From assembly GCF_013404075.1 (NCBI RefSeq), contig NZ_JACBJQ010000001.1, positions 186,001-250,000 on the forward strand: a stretch of DNA of 64,000 nucleotides, in the 5' to 3' direction. Position 1 is the first letter of the stretch, and every line of letters starts with the position of its first letter. This document shows, piece after piece, positions 18,230 to 26,990 of this stretch. The position numbers and the translations under genes are program-made. This DNA is from Mycolicibacterium vinylchloridicum (GTDB lineage: Bacteria > Actinomycetota > Actinomycetes > Mycobacteriales > Mycobacteriaceae). Below the pieces are notes generated by a model. That model saw nothing but the letters and a program-made list of their open reading frames with translations. It was not told the DNA's origin and did no database searches.

Positions 18230-19836
18230 CAACCTTGGGTGTTTTGATGCCGCTGCCGGTGCTGATCCCTTTGGTGGCGGCCGCGTTGACGTTGATCGCC
18301 GGCCGTAGGCCGCGCCTGCAGCGGCTGATCACCCTCGCCGCGTTGACCGGGGTGCTGGCGGTGTGCTCGGTGCTGTTGTACCTCACCGACCGCGACGGCA
18401 CCCAGGCCCTGCACGTCGGCGGCTGGGGCCCGACCGAAGCGGGCCTCGGGCCGCTGGGCATCACCCTGGTGGCCGACCGGCTCTCGGCCCTGATGCTGGT
18501 GGTGTCGGCGATCGTGCTGCTGGCGGTGGTGTTCTACGCCATCGGACAGGGCATCCGCGACGGCGATGAACACCAGCCGGTGTCGATATTCCTGCCCACC
18601 TACCTGGTGCTCTCGGCCGGCGTCTGCACCGCGTTCCTGGCAGGTGACTTGTTCAACCTGTACGTCGGCTTCGAAGTGCTGCTGTCGGCGAGCTTCGTGC
18701 TGTTGACCATCGGCGCCAGCAAGGATCGGGTTCGCGCGGGCATCTCCTACGTGATGGTGTCGATGGTGTCCTCGCTGATCTTCCTGATCGGCCTGGCCCT
18801 GGTCTACGCGGCGACCGGCACGCTGAACATGGCCGAGCTGTCGCTGCGGTTGCATGACATCAGCGACGGCACCCGCAGCGCGATCTTCGCAGTGCTGCTG
18901 GTGGCATTCGGCATCAAGGCCGCGGTGTTCCCGCTGTCGGCGTGGCTGCCGGACTCCTACCCCACCGCACCGGCACCGGTGACCGCCGTCTTCGCCGGCT
19001 TGCTGACCAAAGTGGGTGTGTACGCGATCATCCGGGCACACGCGCTGCTGTTCCCCGCAGGCGGACTGGACAACGTGTTGCTGGTCGCCGCACTGCTGAC
19101 GATGCTTGTCGGCATCCTGGGCGCGATCGCCCAGAATGACATCAAGCGCCTGCTGTCCTTCACCCTCGTCAGCCACATCGGCTACATGGTGTTCGGCGTC
19201 GCACTGTCCAGCCAGCTCGCCATGTCAGGAGCGATCTACTACGTCGCCCACCACATCGTCGTTCAGACCACGCTGTTCCTGGTCGTCGGCCTGATCGAAC
19301 GGCAGGCCGGCGCCTCGACACTGCGCCGCCTGGGTGGGCTGGCTGCCGCCAGCCCGTTGCTGGCGTTCGTCTTCATAGTTCCGGCGTTGAATCTCGGTGG
19401 TATTCCGCCCTTTTCGGGTTTCATCGGCAAAGTGGCGCTGCTGGAGGCCGGTACCGCCAACGGCTCGGTGCTGTCCTGGCTGCTGGTCGTGGGTTCGGTA
19501 CTGACCAGTCTGCTGACGCTGTACGTGGTGTCACGGGTGTGGACCAAGGCGTTCTGGCGGGCTCGGGCCGACGCACCCGAGGGCGAGCTCGCCGACTCCG
19601 CACCGTCGGTGCTGCTCGACGACTACTCCGAAGACGTCGCCTTCGACGATCGCGACGACGTCGGCCGGATGCCGGTCGGAATGCTGGCTCCCACAATGGG
19701 TTTGATCGCCGTCGGGATCGCACTCACGGTCGCCGCCGGTCCGATCTTCGGCTACACCGACCGCGCCGCACACGAGGTGCTCGACCGCGGCCAGTACATC
19801 ACGGCGGTGCTGGGGACGCCGGAGATGAGCCCGTGA
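18226..19836 (+). CDS. mnhD: Mrp/Mnh antiporter subunit D
   Basis: This 536-residue NuoN/NuoM-like proton-translocating subunit has about 14 hydrophobic segments. Typical elements are LFNLYVGFEVLLSASFVLLT with the conserved Glu, GIKAAVFPLSAWLPDSYPTA with the key Lys, and NDIKRLLSFTLVSHIGYMVF. A soluble acidic insert (about residues 446-480, EGELADSAPSVLLDDYSEDV) precedes the last helix. It works with MnhA as the second antiporter channel. Coupled by ATGA to mnhC and by TGATG to mnhE. Confidence 0.95.
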   Translation: MTTLGVLMPLPVLIPLVAAALTLIAGRRPRLQRLITLAALTGVLAVCSVLLYLTDRDGTQALHVGGWGPTEAGLGPLGITLVADRLSALMLVVSAIVLLAVVFYAIGQGIRDGDEHQPVSIFLPTYLVLSAGVCTAFLAGDLFNLYVGFEVLLSASFVLLTIGASKDRVRAGISYVMVSMVSSLIFLIGLALVYAATGTLNMAELSLRLHDISDGTRSAIFAVLLVAFGIKAAVFPLSAWLPDSYPTAPAPVTAVFAGLLTKVGVYAIIRAHALLFPAGGLDNVLLVAALLTMLVGILGAIAQNDIKRLLSFTLVSHIGYMVFGVALSSQLAMSGAIYYVAHHIVVQTTLFLVVGLIERQAGASTLRRLGGLAAASPLLAFVFIVPALNLGGIPPFSGFIGKVALLEAGTANGSVLSWLLVVGSVLTSLLTLYVVSRVWTKAFWRARADAPEGELADSAPSVLLDDYSEDVAFDDRDDVGRMPVGMLAPTMGLIAVGIALTVAAGPIFGYTDRAAHEVLDRGQYITAVLGTPEMSP

Positions 19837-20375
19837 TGAGAACACTGACCCTGCGGATCTGGATTCTGGTGTGGCTGACGATGGTGTGGGTGCTGCTGTG
19901 GGGCAGCGTGTCGGCGGCCAACGTGCTCTCCGGATTGGTCGTGGCGCTGGCCATCACGCTATTGCTGCCGCTGCCGTCGGTTCCGGTGCAGGGCCGGCTA
20001 CACCCCCTGTCGCTGATGTGGTTGGTGCTCAATGTGGCGTGGTGGTTGGCACAGTCCTCGATACAAGTTGCCTGGCTGGCAATCCGACCCGGCCGCCCGC
20101 CGCGGTCCGCGGTGCTGCGCGGGCATCTGGCGCTAAAGTCCGACCTGGTGCTGGCCCTGGCGGTCAACATCATGAACCTGACCCCGGGCACGATCGTGCT
20201 GGAGATAGACCAGTCCCGGCGGCTGGTCTACGTGCATGTGCTCGACGTCGGCAACGAGCGCGCGGTGGAACAGTTCTACCGGCAGGTGGCCCAGCTCGAG
20301 CGGCTGTTGATCGCCGCATTCGAGCGCGACTCCGAATGGCGCCCTGCAGCAAGCGAATCCGAGGAGGTCTCGTGA
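19836..20375 (+). CDS. mnhE: Mrp/Mnh antiporter subunit E
   Basis: This 179-residue subunit has N-terminal helices (RIWILVWLTMVWVLLW; VSAANVLSGLVVALAITLLL) and the MnhE cytoplasmic domain with LALAVNIMNLTPGTIVLEID and LVYVHVLDVGN. It is an accessory subunit required for complex assembly. The ATG at 19836 follows a GTG at 19833 in the same frame; either may initiate, both overlapping the mnhD stop. A 31-bp gap separates it from mnhF. Confidence 0.92.
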   Translation: MRTLTLRIWILVWLTMVWVLLWGSVSAANVLSGLVVALAITLLLPLPSVPVQGRLHPLSLMWLVLNVAWWLAQSSIQVAWLAIRPGRPPRSAVLRGHLALKSDLVLALAVNIMNLTPGTIVLEIDQSRRLVYVHVLDVGNERAVEQFYRQVAQLERLLIAAFERDSEWRPAASESEEVS

Positions 20376-20406
20376 CGGTTCAGCGAGCAGCGAAGGCAGA
20401 TCGCGC

Positions 20407-20697
20407 ATGACGGTGGTGTGGATTCTCTCCGGAATAATGTTGGTCGCGGCGGCCGCGGTGACGATGCTCCGCCTGCTGACTGGCCCCAGCACACTGGACC
20501 GGCTGGTCGCCGTCGACACCCTGGTGGCGGTGACGATGTGCGGCGTCGCCGCGTGGGCAGCGTTCAGCCTCGACACGACCGTCACCTACAGCCTGGCGGC
20601 GTTGGCGTTGATCAGCTTCGTCGGCTCGGTGAGCGTCGCCCGCTTCCGCGTGCCCGATATCGCGGGGAAGTCACCGGGACGGGAGCGCGAAGTATGA
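20407..20697 (+). CDS. mnhF: Mrp/Mnh antiporter subunit F
   Basis: This 96-residue three-helix subunit begins MTVVWILSGIMLVAAAAVTM and contains RLLTGPSTLDRLVAVDTLVA, the MnhF signature loop, then ALALISFVGSVSVARF. It matches the family length. Its stop overlaps the mnhG start by ATGA. Confidence 0.92.
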   Translation: MTVVWILSGIMLVAAAAVTMLRLLTGPSTLDRLVAVDTLVAVTMCGVAAWAAFSLDTTVTYSLAALALISFVGSVSVARFRVPDIAGKSPGREREV

Positions 20698-21041
20698 GTG
20701 CCCTCGACGTACTGGCCGGAGTATTGGTGTTGGCCGGTTCGGCGCTGGCGCTGACCGCCGCCATCGGCGTCCTGCGCTTTCCGGACACCCTGACCCGGAT
20801 GCACGCGGCGACCAAACCACAGGTGCTCGGGCTGCTGCTGGTGCTCGGTGGCGCCGCGATCCGCCTGTCCGGCAACGTCGACGTGGGCATGCTCATACTG
20901 ACCGCGATGTTCACCCTCATCACAGCGCCCGTCGTCGCGCACCGCGTCGGACAGCTCGCCTACCGTGAACAGAAGGTGAGCGATGAGCTGACCGTCGACG
21001 AGATGCGCGACGACACCGAGAGAACGAAGCCGAAGCCGTGA
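20694..21041 (+). CDS. mnhG: Mrp/Mnh antiporter subunit G
   Basis: This 115-residue three-helix subunit has LTAAIGVLRFPDTLTRMHAA (the MnhG signature), then TKPQVLGLLLVLGGAAIRL and TAMFTLITAPVVAHRVGQLA. A short charged tail (DELTVDEMRDDTERTKPKP) extends past the usual end. It is the last antiporter gene, but its stop overlaps the start of a methyltransferase gene by 4 bp, so the transcript clearly continues. Confidence 0.92.
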   Translation: MSALDVLAGVLVLAGSALALTAAIGVLRFPDTLTRMHAATKPQVLGLLLVLGGAAIRLSGNVDVGMLILTAMFTLITAPVVAHRVGQLAYREQKVSDELTVDEMRDDTERTKPKP

Positions 21042-21943
21042 GCCGAACCGACGACGACACCTGGGACATCACCGAAAGCGTCGGCGCCACCGCGCTGAGC
21101 GTCGCCCGCGCCCGGGCCGCCGAGACCGACGCCAAGTGCCCGCTCTACACCGATCCCTACGCGCACTTCTTCGTCGAGACCGCGATCGCGGCGGGCTGGC
21201 GTTCACCGTTCCTCGACGAGGACCCGGTGCGCGCACAGGCCATGGCCGCCTACATCGCATCGCGGACGAAGTTCTTCGACGAGTTCTTCACCACGGCCGG
21301 CGCCAACGGTGTCGACCAGGCGGTGATCTTGGCCGCCGGCCTCGACACCCGCGCCTGGCGGCTGCCGTGGATCGACGACAGCACGGTCTACGAGATCGAC
21401 CAGCCGAGGGTGCTCGAGTTCAAGGAGCGCGTACTGGCCGACCATCGAGCCCGTCCTGCCGCTCGCTACGCGGCGGTGCCGGTGGATCTGCGGCACGACT
21501 GGCCAACGGCGTTGCGCAAGGCCGGGTTCGACCCGTCCACCCCGACTGCATGGTCGGCCGAGGGGCTCCTGCCATACCTGCCCGCCACCGCCCAGGACAC
21601 GTTGTTCGAACAGATCCACACGCTCAGCGCGCGGGGCAGCCATCTCTCGGTCGAGGCGTTCGGGGAGGTGTTCTACTCCGCCGAGCAGCTGGCCCGGCGG
21701 CGAGAACGGATGGCCGAGGCCCGTCGCGCTGCCGCCGAGGCTGGTCGACCGGAGGTCTCTGACGTCACCCGGCTCTGGTACATGGAGGCCCGCACTGACG
21801 TTGCGAAGTGGCTGACCGAACGCGGCTGGGAAGTCAGCACGATCGCCGCGGCCGACCTGATGGCGCACTACCAACGGCCGGCTCCCGAGGGACTCGAGGA
21901 CCCGGTGCCCGATACGGTTCTGCTCGACGCCAGGAAGCTCTGA
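21038..21943 (+). CDS. SAM-dependent methyltransferase, LCMT/UPF0677 family
   Basis: This 301-residue member of the large mycobacterial putative O-methyltransferase family begins near DITESVGATALSVARARAAE. Other family motifs are the YTDPYAHFF segment, ASRTKFFDEFF, the SAM-binding QAVILAAGLDTRAWRLPW, VYEIDQPRVLEFK and AEGLLPYLP. Family members resemble leucine carboxyl and polyketide methyltransferases, but nearly all have unknown substrates. GTG 21038 overlaps the mnhG stop (GTGA), so it is translated from the antiporter transcript. That placement is unusual and I know of no functional link. Confidence 0.88.
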   Translation: MSRTDDDTWDITESVGATALSVARARAAETDAKCPLYTDPYAHFFVETAIAAGWRSPFLDEDPVRAQAMAAYIASRTKFFDEFFTTAGANGVDQAVILAAGLDTRAWRLPWIDDSTVYEIDQPRVLEFKERVLADHRARPAARYAAVPVDLRHDWPTALRKAGFDPSTPTAWSAEGLLPYLPATAQDTLFEQIHTLSARGSHLSVEAFGEVFYSAEQLARRRERMAEARRAAAEAGRPEVSDVTRLWYMEARTDVAKWLTERGWEVSTIAAADLMAHYQRPAPEGLEDPVPDTVLLDARKL

Positions 21944-22029
21944 GCCTGCTCGCAGAGCTCACCGGTCACTCCCGCGGCGCCTGAGGCCGCATCGCAGCGA
22001 CGTGGATCGGATAGGGGACGGCCATCGAT

Positions 22030-22542
22030 TCAGACACCGACGGCCCCGTCGATGCGTTCACGAATCAGGTCGGCGTGCCCGCAATGGCGGGCATACTCGC
22101 CGACCATGTGGATGTAGATCCAGCGCAGACTCACCGCGCTGCCCATGAACGGGCTGGTGTCGTCGAGCGCCCGCGCCGCGCAGTTCGCGCGCGCGTGCCT
22201 GATTTCGTCCTGCCAGATCTCCACCGCGGCGCGATATGACGATTGCGCGGTGACCGCGAACCCACCGTCGCGACCCTCGGGCTGATCGGATGGTCCGAAA
22301 ATCGGCGGCGCCTGCTCTCCCGCGAGTACGCGACGGAACCAATTACGCTCCACCTCTGCGACATGCTGAAGCAAGCCCAACAACGTCAACTGCGACGGCG
22401 ACACTGACGCGAAGCGCAGCCGCTCGTCCTCGAGACCTTCGCATTTGGTGGCCAAGGTCACGCGGTAGAAGTCCAGCCAACTTTCCAGTGTGGTGCGCTC
22501 ATCGGCATTCAGCGGCGGCATAGGCCGCTCCATCGAGGTCAT
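22030..22542 (-). CDS. DinB/DUF664-family protein
   Basis: This 170-residue four-helix protein begins MTSMERPMPPLNADERTTLE. The probable metal ligands are in LLGLLQHVAEVERNWF (His) and IHMVGEYARHCGHADLIRER (two His). These are the HxxxE and HxxxH elements of the DinB/YfiT metal-binding superfamily. Proteins of this type include bacillithiol- and mycothiol-dependent transferases, but most mycobacterial members are uncharacterised. The gene stands alone between the methyltransferase and the LON-domain gene. Confidence 0.82.
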   Translation of the reverse strand: MTSMERPMPPLNADERTTLESWLDFYRVTLATKCEGLEDERLRFASVSPSQLTLLGLLQHVAEVERNWFRRVLAGEQAPPIFGPSDQPEGRDGGFAVTAQSSYRAAVEIWQDEIRHARANCAARALDDTSPFMGSAVSLRWIYIHMVGEYARHCGHADLIRERIDGAVGV

Positions 22543-22607
22543 TCACCGATGGTGCCATCCCACCCCGACAGCGCCGCGCGGGCGCTATCGCGGAGCAAGT
22601 CGAGCGT

Positions 22608-23249
22608 CTACGAATCCTCGTCGGCGATCTGGAATTCGACCAGGGCCGTGACGGTTTCGATCGCATCGATCAACACGTCGACGCGCTGCGCCAACGTCGG
22701 CGCGGCCAGCACCGCGTACCGGTCGGCCTGACCCATCGGCACTCGCGCGGCCAGCTCGTAGATGTGCCGCGACGGATCGTCGGCGATCTCCGGTTCGACG
22801 GCCAGCGCATCAGGCCGCAGCTGGCCACCGCGGGTGGAGACGATTCGTTCGAACAGCGCGAGGATCTTGTCGATGACCTCACCGATCCGCTCGGGCGTCA
22901 CCGGCGGGCCGTGCTCGTCGGGCCAGGGTTCGACGACGGCCCGCGGGTACGGATCATCGTCCAGCCATTCGAGCACCCGGATACGTTCACCGAGAACAGT
23001 TTTCAACTGGTAGCGGCCCATCCCCTGGTCGGCGTATTCGACGATGCGGGCCAACGTGCCGACATCGCTGCGGGCATCCCCGCCGCCGACCTCACGGCCA
23101 CGGGTGATCAGCACGACGCCGAACGCCGGGTCGGTCATCGCCAGGCAGTCGGCCACCAGCTGAGAGTATCGAGGCTCAAAGATCCTCAGCGGCAACAATT
23201 CTCCCGGTAACAGTGCCGACTGCAGCGGGAACATCGGTTGGGCCGCCAT
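22608..23249 (-). CDS. LON N-terminal (substrate-binding) domain protein (Rv0434-like)
   Basis: This 213-residue protein has the LON_substr_bdg domain: MFPLQSALLPGELLPLRIFE, then RYSQLVADCL, FGVVLITRGREVGGGD, VGTLARIVEYADQGMGRYQL and IRVLEWLDDDPYPRAVVEPW. It lacks the ATPase and protease domains of Lon, so it is a stand-alone substrate-binding or scaffold protein. ATG 23249 is chosen because the open frame upstream overlaps the next gene antisense-like and has no conserved content. It follows the small lipoprotein gene with a 2-bp gap. Confidence 0.88.
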   Translation of the reverse strand: MAAQPMFPLQSALLPGELLPLRIFEPRYSQLVADCLAMTDPAFGVVLITRGREVGGGDARSDVGTLARIVEYADQGMGRYQLKTVLGERIRVLEWLDDDPYPRAVVEPWPDEHGPPVTPERIGEVIDKILALFERIVSTRGGQLRPDALAVEPEIADDPSRHIYELAARVPMGQADRYAVLAAPTLAQRVDVLIDAIETVTALVEFQIADEDS

Positions 23250-23251
23250 GG

Positions 23252-23587
23252 CTAGCGGATGCCCTGCCCCATCACCACGTCCTTCACCGGCGCGCTGGGA
23301 TCGACGAATCCGCACAGCGCGGCGGCCACCCCGGCCCACAGTTGCGGGTTCATGGCGACCAACTGGTTGCCGCTCTTGCCGATCTCTGCGATCACCTCGC
23401 GCCGCGTGACGGTGTCCATGGTCAGGTACTCACGGCAGGTCGTGGTGAGCAGGTCGGCCGGCACCATGCCCTTGCCCGCCTCCCCCGGCGTGGCCACCGG
23501 AGTGCCGGTGATCGCCTTGGCGCAGCCGCCACCGGCCAGCACCACCGTGGCGGCCAGCACCGCCAATCCCATTCGACGAATCCTCAC
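23252..23587 (-). CDS. Small putative lipoprotein
   Basis: This 111-residue secreted protein has a short Arg-rich N-terminus (MRIRRMG), a hydrophobic stretch (LAVLAATVVLAGGG) and Cys 22, a weak lipobox since Gly occupies the -1 to -3 positions. The mature part is helical: PADLLTTTCREYLTMDTVTR, then LVAMNPQLWAGVAAALCGFV, with two further cysteines that could form a disulfide. This resembles small mycobacterial secreted DUF732-like proteins, but I cannot name the family. It is tightly packed between the LON-domain and YbdK-like genes. Confidence 0.7.
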   Translation of the reverse strand: MRIRRMGLAVLAATVVLAGGGCAKAITGTPVATPGEAGKGMVPADLLTTTCREYLTMDTVTRREVIAEIGKSGNQLVAMNPQLWAGVAAALCGFVDPSAPVKDVVMGQGIR

Positions 23588-23596
23588 GGGCGCCTC

Positions 23597-24745
23597 CTAT
23601 ACATCCAGCTCCCCGACCAACGAGTCAACCACCGCGCGCAGATCCCCGCCATTGTCGTCGGCCACCTTGTGCTGGCGCTGATACGACGCTCCCCGCCGCG
23701 GAATATCGGCGACGGCAGCCAATTCGTCTGCGCAGTGCAGCGATTCGGCGACCGGCTGCAGCCGGGTCAGCAGGTCGTCGAGATCCTCGGTGACCAGCCG
23801 CTCATTGCTGTCGGCATCCAAGATGATGATCGCGTCCAGCCCGTAGCGGGCCGCACGCCACTTGTTCTCCTGCACATGCCAGGGCGGCATCACCGGCAGC
23901 TGCTCACCGGCATCGAGCCTGCGGTCCAGGTCGACCACCAGGCAGTGCGTCAGCGCCACCAGCGCCGACAGCTCACGCAGGTTGGAGACACCGTCGAACA
24001 CCCGCACCTCGACGGTGCCCAGATGCGGCGACGGTCTGATGTCCCAACGGATCTCGTTGATGTGGTCGATGATGCCCGTGGTCTTCTGGTCGTGCACGAA
24101 CCGTTCGAACTGCCGCCATTTCTCGAACTGGAACGGCAGACCCGCCGTCGGCAACTGCTGGAACATCATCGCCCGGTTGCTGGCATAGCCGGTGTCCTCG
24201 CCCGCCCAGAACGGCGAGGACGCCGACAGCGCCAACAGATGCGGATACTGGTTGAGCAGTGAGGAGATGATCGGCATGACCTTGTGCGCCGAGGACACTC
24301 CGACGTGCACGTGCACACCCCAGATCAGCATCTGCCGTCCCCACCACTGGGTCCGGTTGATCAGCTCGGCGTAGCGCTGTCCGTCGGTCAACTTCTGCGC
24401 CGACCACGACGCGAACGGGTGAGTGCCCGCGCAGAACAGCTCCATTCCGCGGTCGTGCACGATCTCGCGTGCGCTGCCCAGCGTGGTACGAAGGTCGGCC
24501 ATTGCCTCGTCGACGGTGTCGCAGACACCGGTGACGACCTCAATGGTGTTGCGCAGCAACTCCTTGTGGATGCGCGGGTTTTCCCCCACGTCGGCGATCA
24601 CTGCGGCCGCCTCGTTGCTCAGATCGCGGGTCTTCGCGTCGATCAGAGCGAACTCCCACTCGACGCCGAGCGTCGGCCGGGGTGAGCCGGCGAAGTCGAT
24701 GCGGTCGGGTTTCCCCGCTGCCGGCTTAGCCGGTACCGATGACAC
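23597..24745 (-). CDS. YbdK-family carboxylate-amine ligase (Rv0433-like)
   Basis: This 382-residue glutamate-cysteine-ligase-2-like ATP-dependent enzyme has [20 protein letters not shown], then [26 protein letters not shown], the His-rich [20 protein letters not shown], and [21 protein letters not shown]. These belong to the ATP/Mg and substrate pocket of the YbdK family. Mycobacteria use mycothiol, not glutathione, so the true substrate is unsettled. GTG 24745 was chosen because it matches the length of the M. tuberculosis protein; the frame is open further upstream, but inside sodC on the same strand. The overlap with sodC is 20 bp. Confidence 0.9.
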   Translation of the reverse strand: MSSVPAKPAAGKPDRIDFAGSPRPTLGVEWEFALIDAKTRDLSNEAAAVIADVGENPRIHKELLRNTIEVVTGVCDTVDEAMADLRTTLGSAREIVHDRGMELFCAGTHPFASWSAQKLTDGQRYAELINRTQWWGRQMLIWGVHVHVGVSSAHKVMPIISSLLNQYPHLLALSASSPFWAGEDTGYASNRAMMFQQLPTAGLPFQFEKWRQFERFVHDQKTTGIIDHINEIRWDIRPSPHLGTVEVRVFDGVSNLRELSALVALTHCLVVDLDRRLDAGEQLPVMPPWHVQENKWRAARYGLDAIIILDADSNERLVTEDLDDLLTRLQPVAESLHCADELAAVADIPRRGASYQRQHKVADDNGGDLRAVVDSLVGELDV

Positions 24746-25445
24746 CGCAGGCCACCCGCTTGCCGGCGTCGCCGGTGGCCATGGTGGTTTCGTCGGGGCC
24801 GGGCGCGCCGCCGGTGATCTGCTGGTAGCGCTGAGGCGGGATGTTGGCGAAGTTGTCGGCATCGGCGTGGATGATGATCGCCGTTCCGTCGCCCGCCAGC
24901 AGATCCTCTTTGGTGAACGCGCTGGTGGTGGTCACCAACATCGCCGAGCCGTCATCACGGACCTGCAGCGAGGCCAGGTCGCCGCTGGCGGGATGCCCGG
25001 TGTGGCCGCCGGCCTGGAAGTGGCCGCCGGCAGAGAGGAAGTCGCCGGGCGCACCGCCGGCCGGGGCGACGGAGTTGGCCTCGCATTTGGCGAACGAGTG
25101 CAGGTGCAGGCCGTGGAAGCCGGGCGTCAGCTTGGTCGTGCCGGTGGTCTGCACGGTCACGGTGGCGAAGCCGTCGGTGAATTCGAAGGTGGCCGCGGCG
25201 ACCTGGGTGCCGTCAGCGGTCTTGATCTGTGCGGTCAGGGTGTCGCCGTGGCCGGCGGGGGCCTCCGGCGCGCCGTGCGACTCCTCGCCCGCGGCGGCCG
25301 GAGCCGGGGACCCGGTCCACACCGGGGGCGTGGTTCCGGGCTGCGATGCGATCGGTTCGTTGGGGCTACACGCGCTCAGCAACGCGACGGGAGCAACGAA
25401 CAGGACGGCGGCGGCAGTTCTCAACGGGCTCACAGTCTTGACCAT
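24726..25445 (-). CDS. sodC: Cu/Zn superoxide dismutase, lipoprotein
   Basis: This 239-residue exported SodC dismutates superoxide at the cell envelope. A signal peptide ends in the lipobox LLSAC (Cys 26) and is followed by a Pro/Ala-rich spacer. Metal ligands are visible in [18 protein letters not shown] and [10 protein letters not shown], plus [10 protein letters not shown]. The two cysteines, in AKCEA and near the end (RVACGVIG), form the family disulfide. It is first of three leftward genes with the YbdK-like ligase and the small lipoprotein, matching the Rv0432-Rv0433 order. Confidence 0.95.
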   Translation of the reverse strand: MVKTVSPLRTAAAVLFVAPVALLSACSPNEPIASQPGTTPPVWTGSPAPAAAGEESHGAPEAPAGHGDTLTAQIKTADGTQVAAATFEFTDGFATVTVQTTGTTKLTPGFHGLHLHSFAKCEANSVAPAGGAPGDFLSAGGHFQAGGHTGHPASGDLASLQVRDDGSAMLVTTTSAFTKEDLLAGDGTAIIIHADADNFANIPPQRYQQITGGAPGPDETTMATGDAGKRVACGVIGTG

Positions 25446-25455
25446 GTGCCGAAGC

Positions 25456-25917
25456 CTATCCGGTCACCAAAACGATGACGCCCGGTGGTTGCTCGGCAAT
25501 TTCTGGAATTCTTGGTGCCACCGGGGCGCTGAGCACCTTCCCCACCGCCTCGGCAGCGGCCTGCTCCCCGTCGGTCGTGCCGTAGTACACCGTCGTCGCG
25601 GGCAGCGGCGGCACCTCAAGGTTGGTCGTCTCGGTGACATTCCAGCCGGCCTCACGCAGCCGGTCACCGATGCGGCTGGCCGCACCTTCGCCTTCACCGA
25701 CGTTGAACACCCGCACGTCGGCCTTGGGCGCCGGCGCGGCCGACGTCTTGCTGGTCGTGGTGGTGACGGTGCGCACCGAGGTGTCGTCGCTGCTGGTGTC
25801 GCTGCCCGAGCCCATGGCCTGGAAACCGACCAGCAGGAAGATCACACCCAGGAACAGCAGCACCATCACCATGGCCCGCAGCGGCAGGCCGGAGGAGTCC
25901 GGAACGCGGTCGTTCAT
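25456..25917 (-). CDS. LytR_C domain membrane protein (Rv0431-like)
   Basis: This 153-residue protein begins [20 protein letters not shown], with a single transmembrane helix ([18 protein letters not shown]). A Ser/Thr-rich extracytoplasmic linker leads to a LytR C-terminal domain ([20 protein letters not shown], then [10 protein letters not shown] and TTVYYGT). The M. tuberculosis homologue is the tuberculin-related VirR-like protein that affects vesicle production; the transfer of that role here is inference. ATG 25917 is preferred over the longer frame, which overlaps the DUF3263 gene. Confidence 0.85.
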   Translation of the reverse strand: MNDRVPDSSGLPLRAMVMVLLFLGVIFLLVGFQAMGSGSDTSSDDTSVRTVTTTTSKTSAAPAPKADVRVFNVGEGEGAASRIGDRLREAGWNVTETTNLEVPPLPATTVYYGTTDGEQAAAEAVGKVLSAPVAPRIPEIAEQPPGVIVLVTG

Positions 25918-25957
25918 CGCGCCCACTGTAACCAGGGCGCCCGCCAACGGAGAAAAA

Positions 25958-26266
25958 TCAGGGGACCTCGAAGCCGAGCCGGCGGGCCGCACGCGCCTTC
26001 TGCCGGCTTGCCCGCAGCCGTCGCAGCCGCTTGACCAGCATCGGATCGGCGGCGAGCGCCTCGGGGCGATCGACGAGGGCGTTCAACACCTGGTAGTAGC
26101 GGGTGGCCGACATGGAGAAGAGTTCCTTGATGGCCTCTTCCTTGGCGCCGGCGTACTTCCACCACTGCCGCTCGAAGGCCAGGATGTCGTATTCGCGGCG
26201 AGTCAACCCATCGGGAAGGTCAGCGTCGTCATTAGACCGCTCGGCCCGTGCCATGGCGCCGTCCAT
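25958..26266 (-). CDS. DUF3263 protein (Rv0430-like)
   Basis: This 102-residue small cytosolic protein carries [20 protein letters not shown] and [20 protein letters not shown], the DUF3263 core. The second part resembles a sigma-like or WhiB-independent helix-turn-helix, so DNA binding is possible. It ends in a basic tail ([17 protein letters not shown]). ATG 26266 gives the length of the M. tuberculosis protein; ATG 26305 in the same frame, with AAAGGG upstream, is an alternative. It is divergent from def. Confidence 0.82.
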   Translation of the reverse strand: MDGAMARAERSNDDADLPDGLTRREYDILAFERQWWKYAGAKEEAIKELFSMSATRYYQVLNALVDRPEALAADPMLVKRLRRLRASRQKARAARRLGFEVP

Positions 26267-26392
26267 TTCGATCTGCTGACCCTTTCGAAGACCTGGAAAA
26301 GACATCCCTTTGCTTGGCGCTCATTCAATCACGGTGGAGCCGGTTGGGACGGCAGCCAAGCCCGCGCGTCGGCTGACTTAAGCTTGCCGATC

Positions 26393-26986
26393 ATGGCAGT
26401 CAGACCAATCGTGATTCTGGGCGATCCCGTTCTGCACACTCCGACCCAACCCGTGCCGGTCGGAGCCGACGGTTCGCTGCCGCAAGATCTGGCCGATCTG
26501 ATCAAGGATATGTACGACACGATGGACGCAGCCAACGGAGTCGGGCTGGCGGCCAACCAAATCGGAGTCGGACTGCGGGTATTCGTCTACGACTGCGCCG
26601 ACGAACGCGGCAAGACCACCCGCCACCGCGGTGTGGTGGTCAACCCGGTGCTGGAGACCTCGGAGATTCCCGAGACGATGCCCGACCCGGACAACGACGA
26701 CGAAGGCTGCCTGTCGGTACCGGGCGAGTCGTTTCCGTGCGGCCGGGCGAAGTGGGCCCGGGTGACCGGTCTGGATGCCGACGGCAATCCGGTCACTCTG
26801 GAGGGCCACGACCTGTTCGCTCGCATGCTGCAGCACGAGACCGGCCACCTCGACGGCTTCCTCTACGTCGACAAGTTGATCGGCCGGCACGCGCGGGCAG
26901 CGAAGAAGACCGTGAAGAAGAACGGCTGGGGTGTGCCCGGCCTGTCGTGGACGCCCGGCGAGGTGCCCGACCCGTTCGGTCACTGA
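26393..26986 (+). CDS. def: Peptide deformylase
   Basis: This 197-residue metalloenzyme removes the N-formyl group from nascent proteins. All three motifs are intact: [11 protein letters not shown] (motif 1), EGCLSVPGE (motif 2 with the Cys ligand) and [10 protein letters not shown] (motif 3 with both His ligands and the catalytic Glu). A mycobacterial insertion between motifs 1 and 2 ([14 protein letters not shown]) is present. ATG 26393 gives [20 protein letters not shown], the family N-terminus; the much longer upstream open frame lies antisense to DUF3263 and LytR_C genes. A GNAT gene follows after 4 bp. Confidence 0.96.
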   Translation: MAVRPIVILGDPVLHTPTQPVPVGADGSLPQDLADLIKDMYDTMDAANGVGLAANQIGVGLRVFVYDCADERGKTTRHRGVVVNPVLETSEIPETMPDPDNDDEGCLSVPGESFPCGRAKWARVTGLDADGNPVTLEGHDLFARMLQHETGHLDGFLYVDKLIGRHARAAKKTVKKNGWGVPGLSWTPGEVPDPFGH

Positions 26987-26990
26987 TCCG

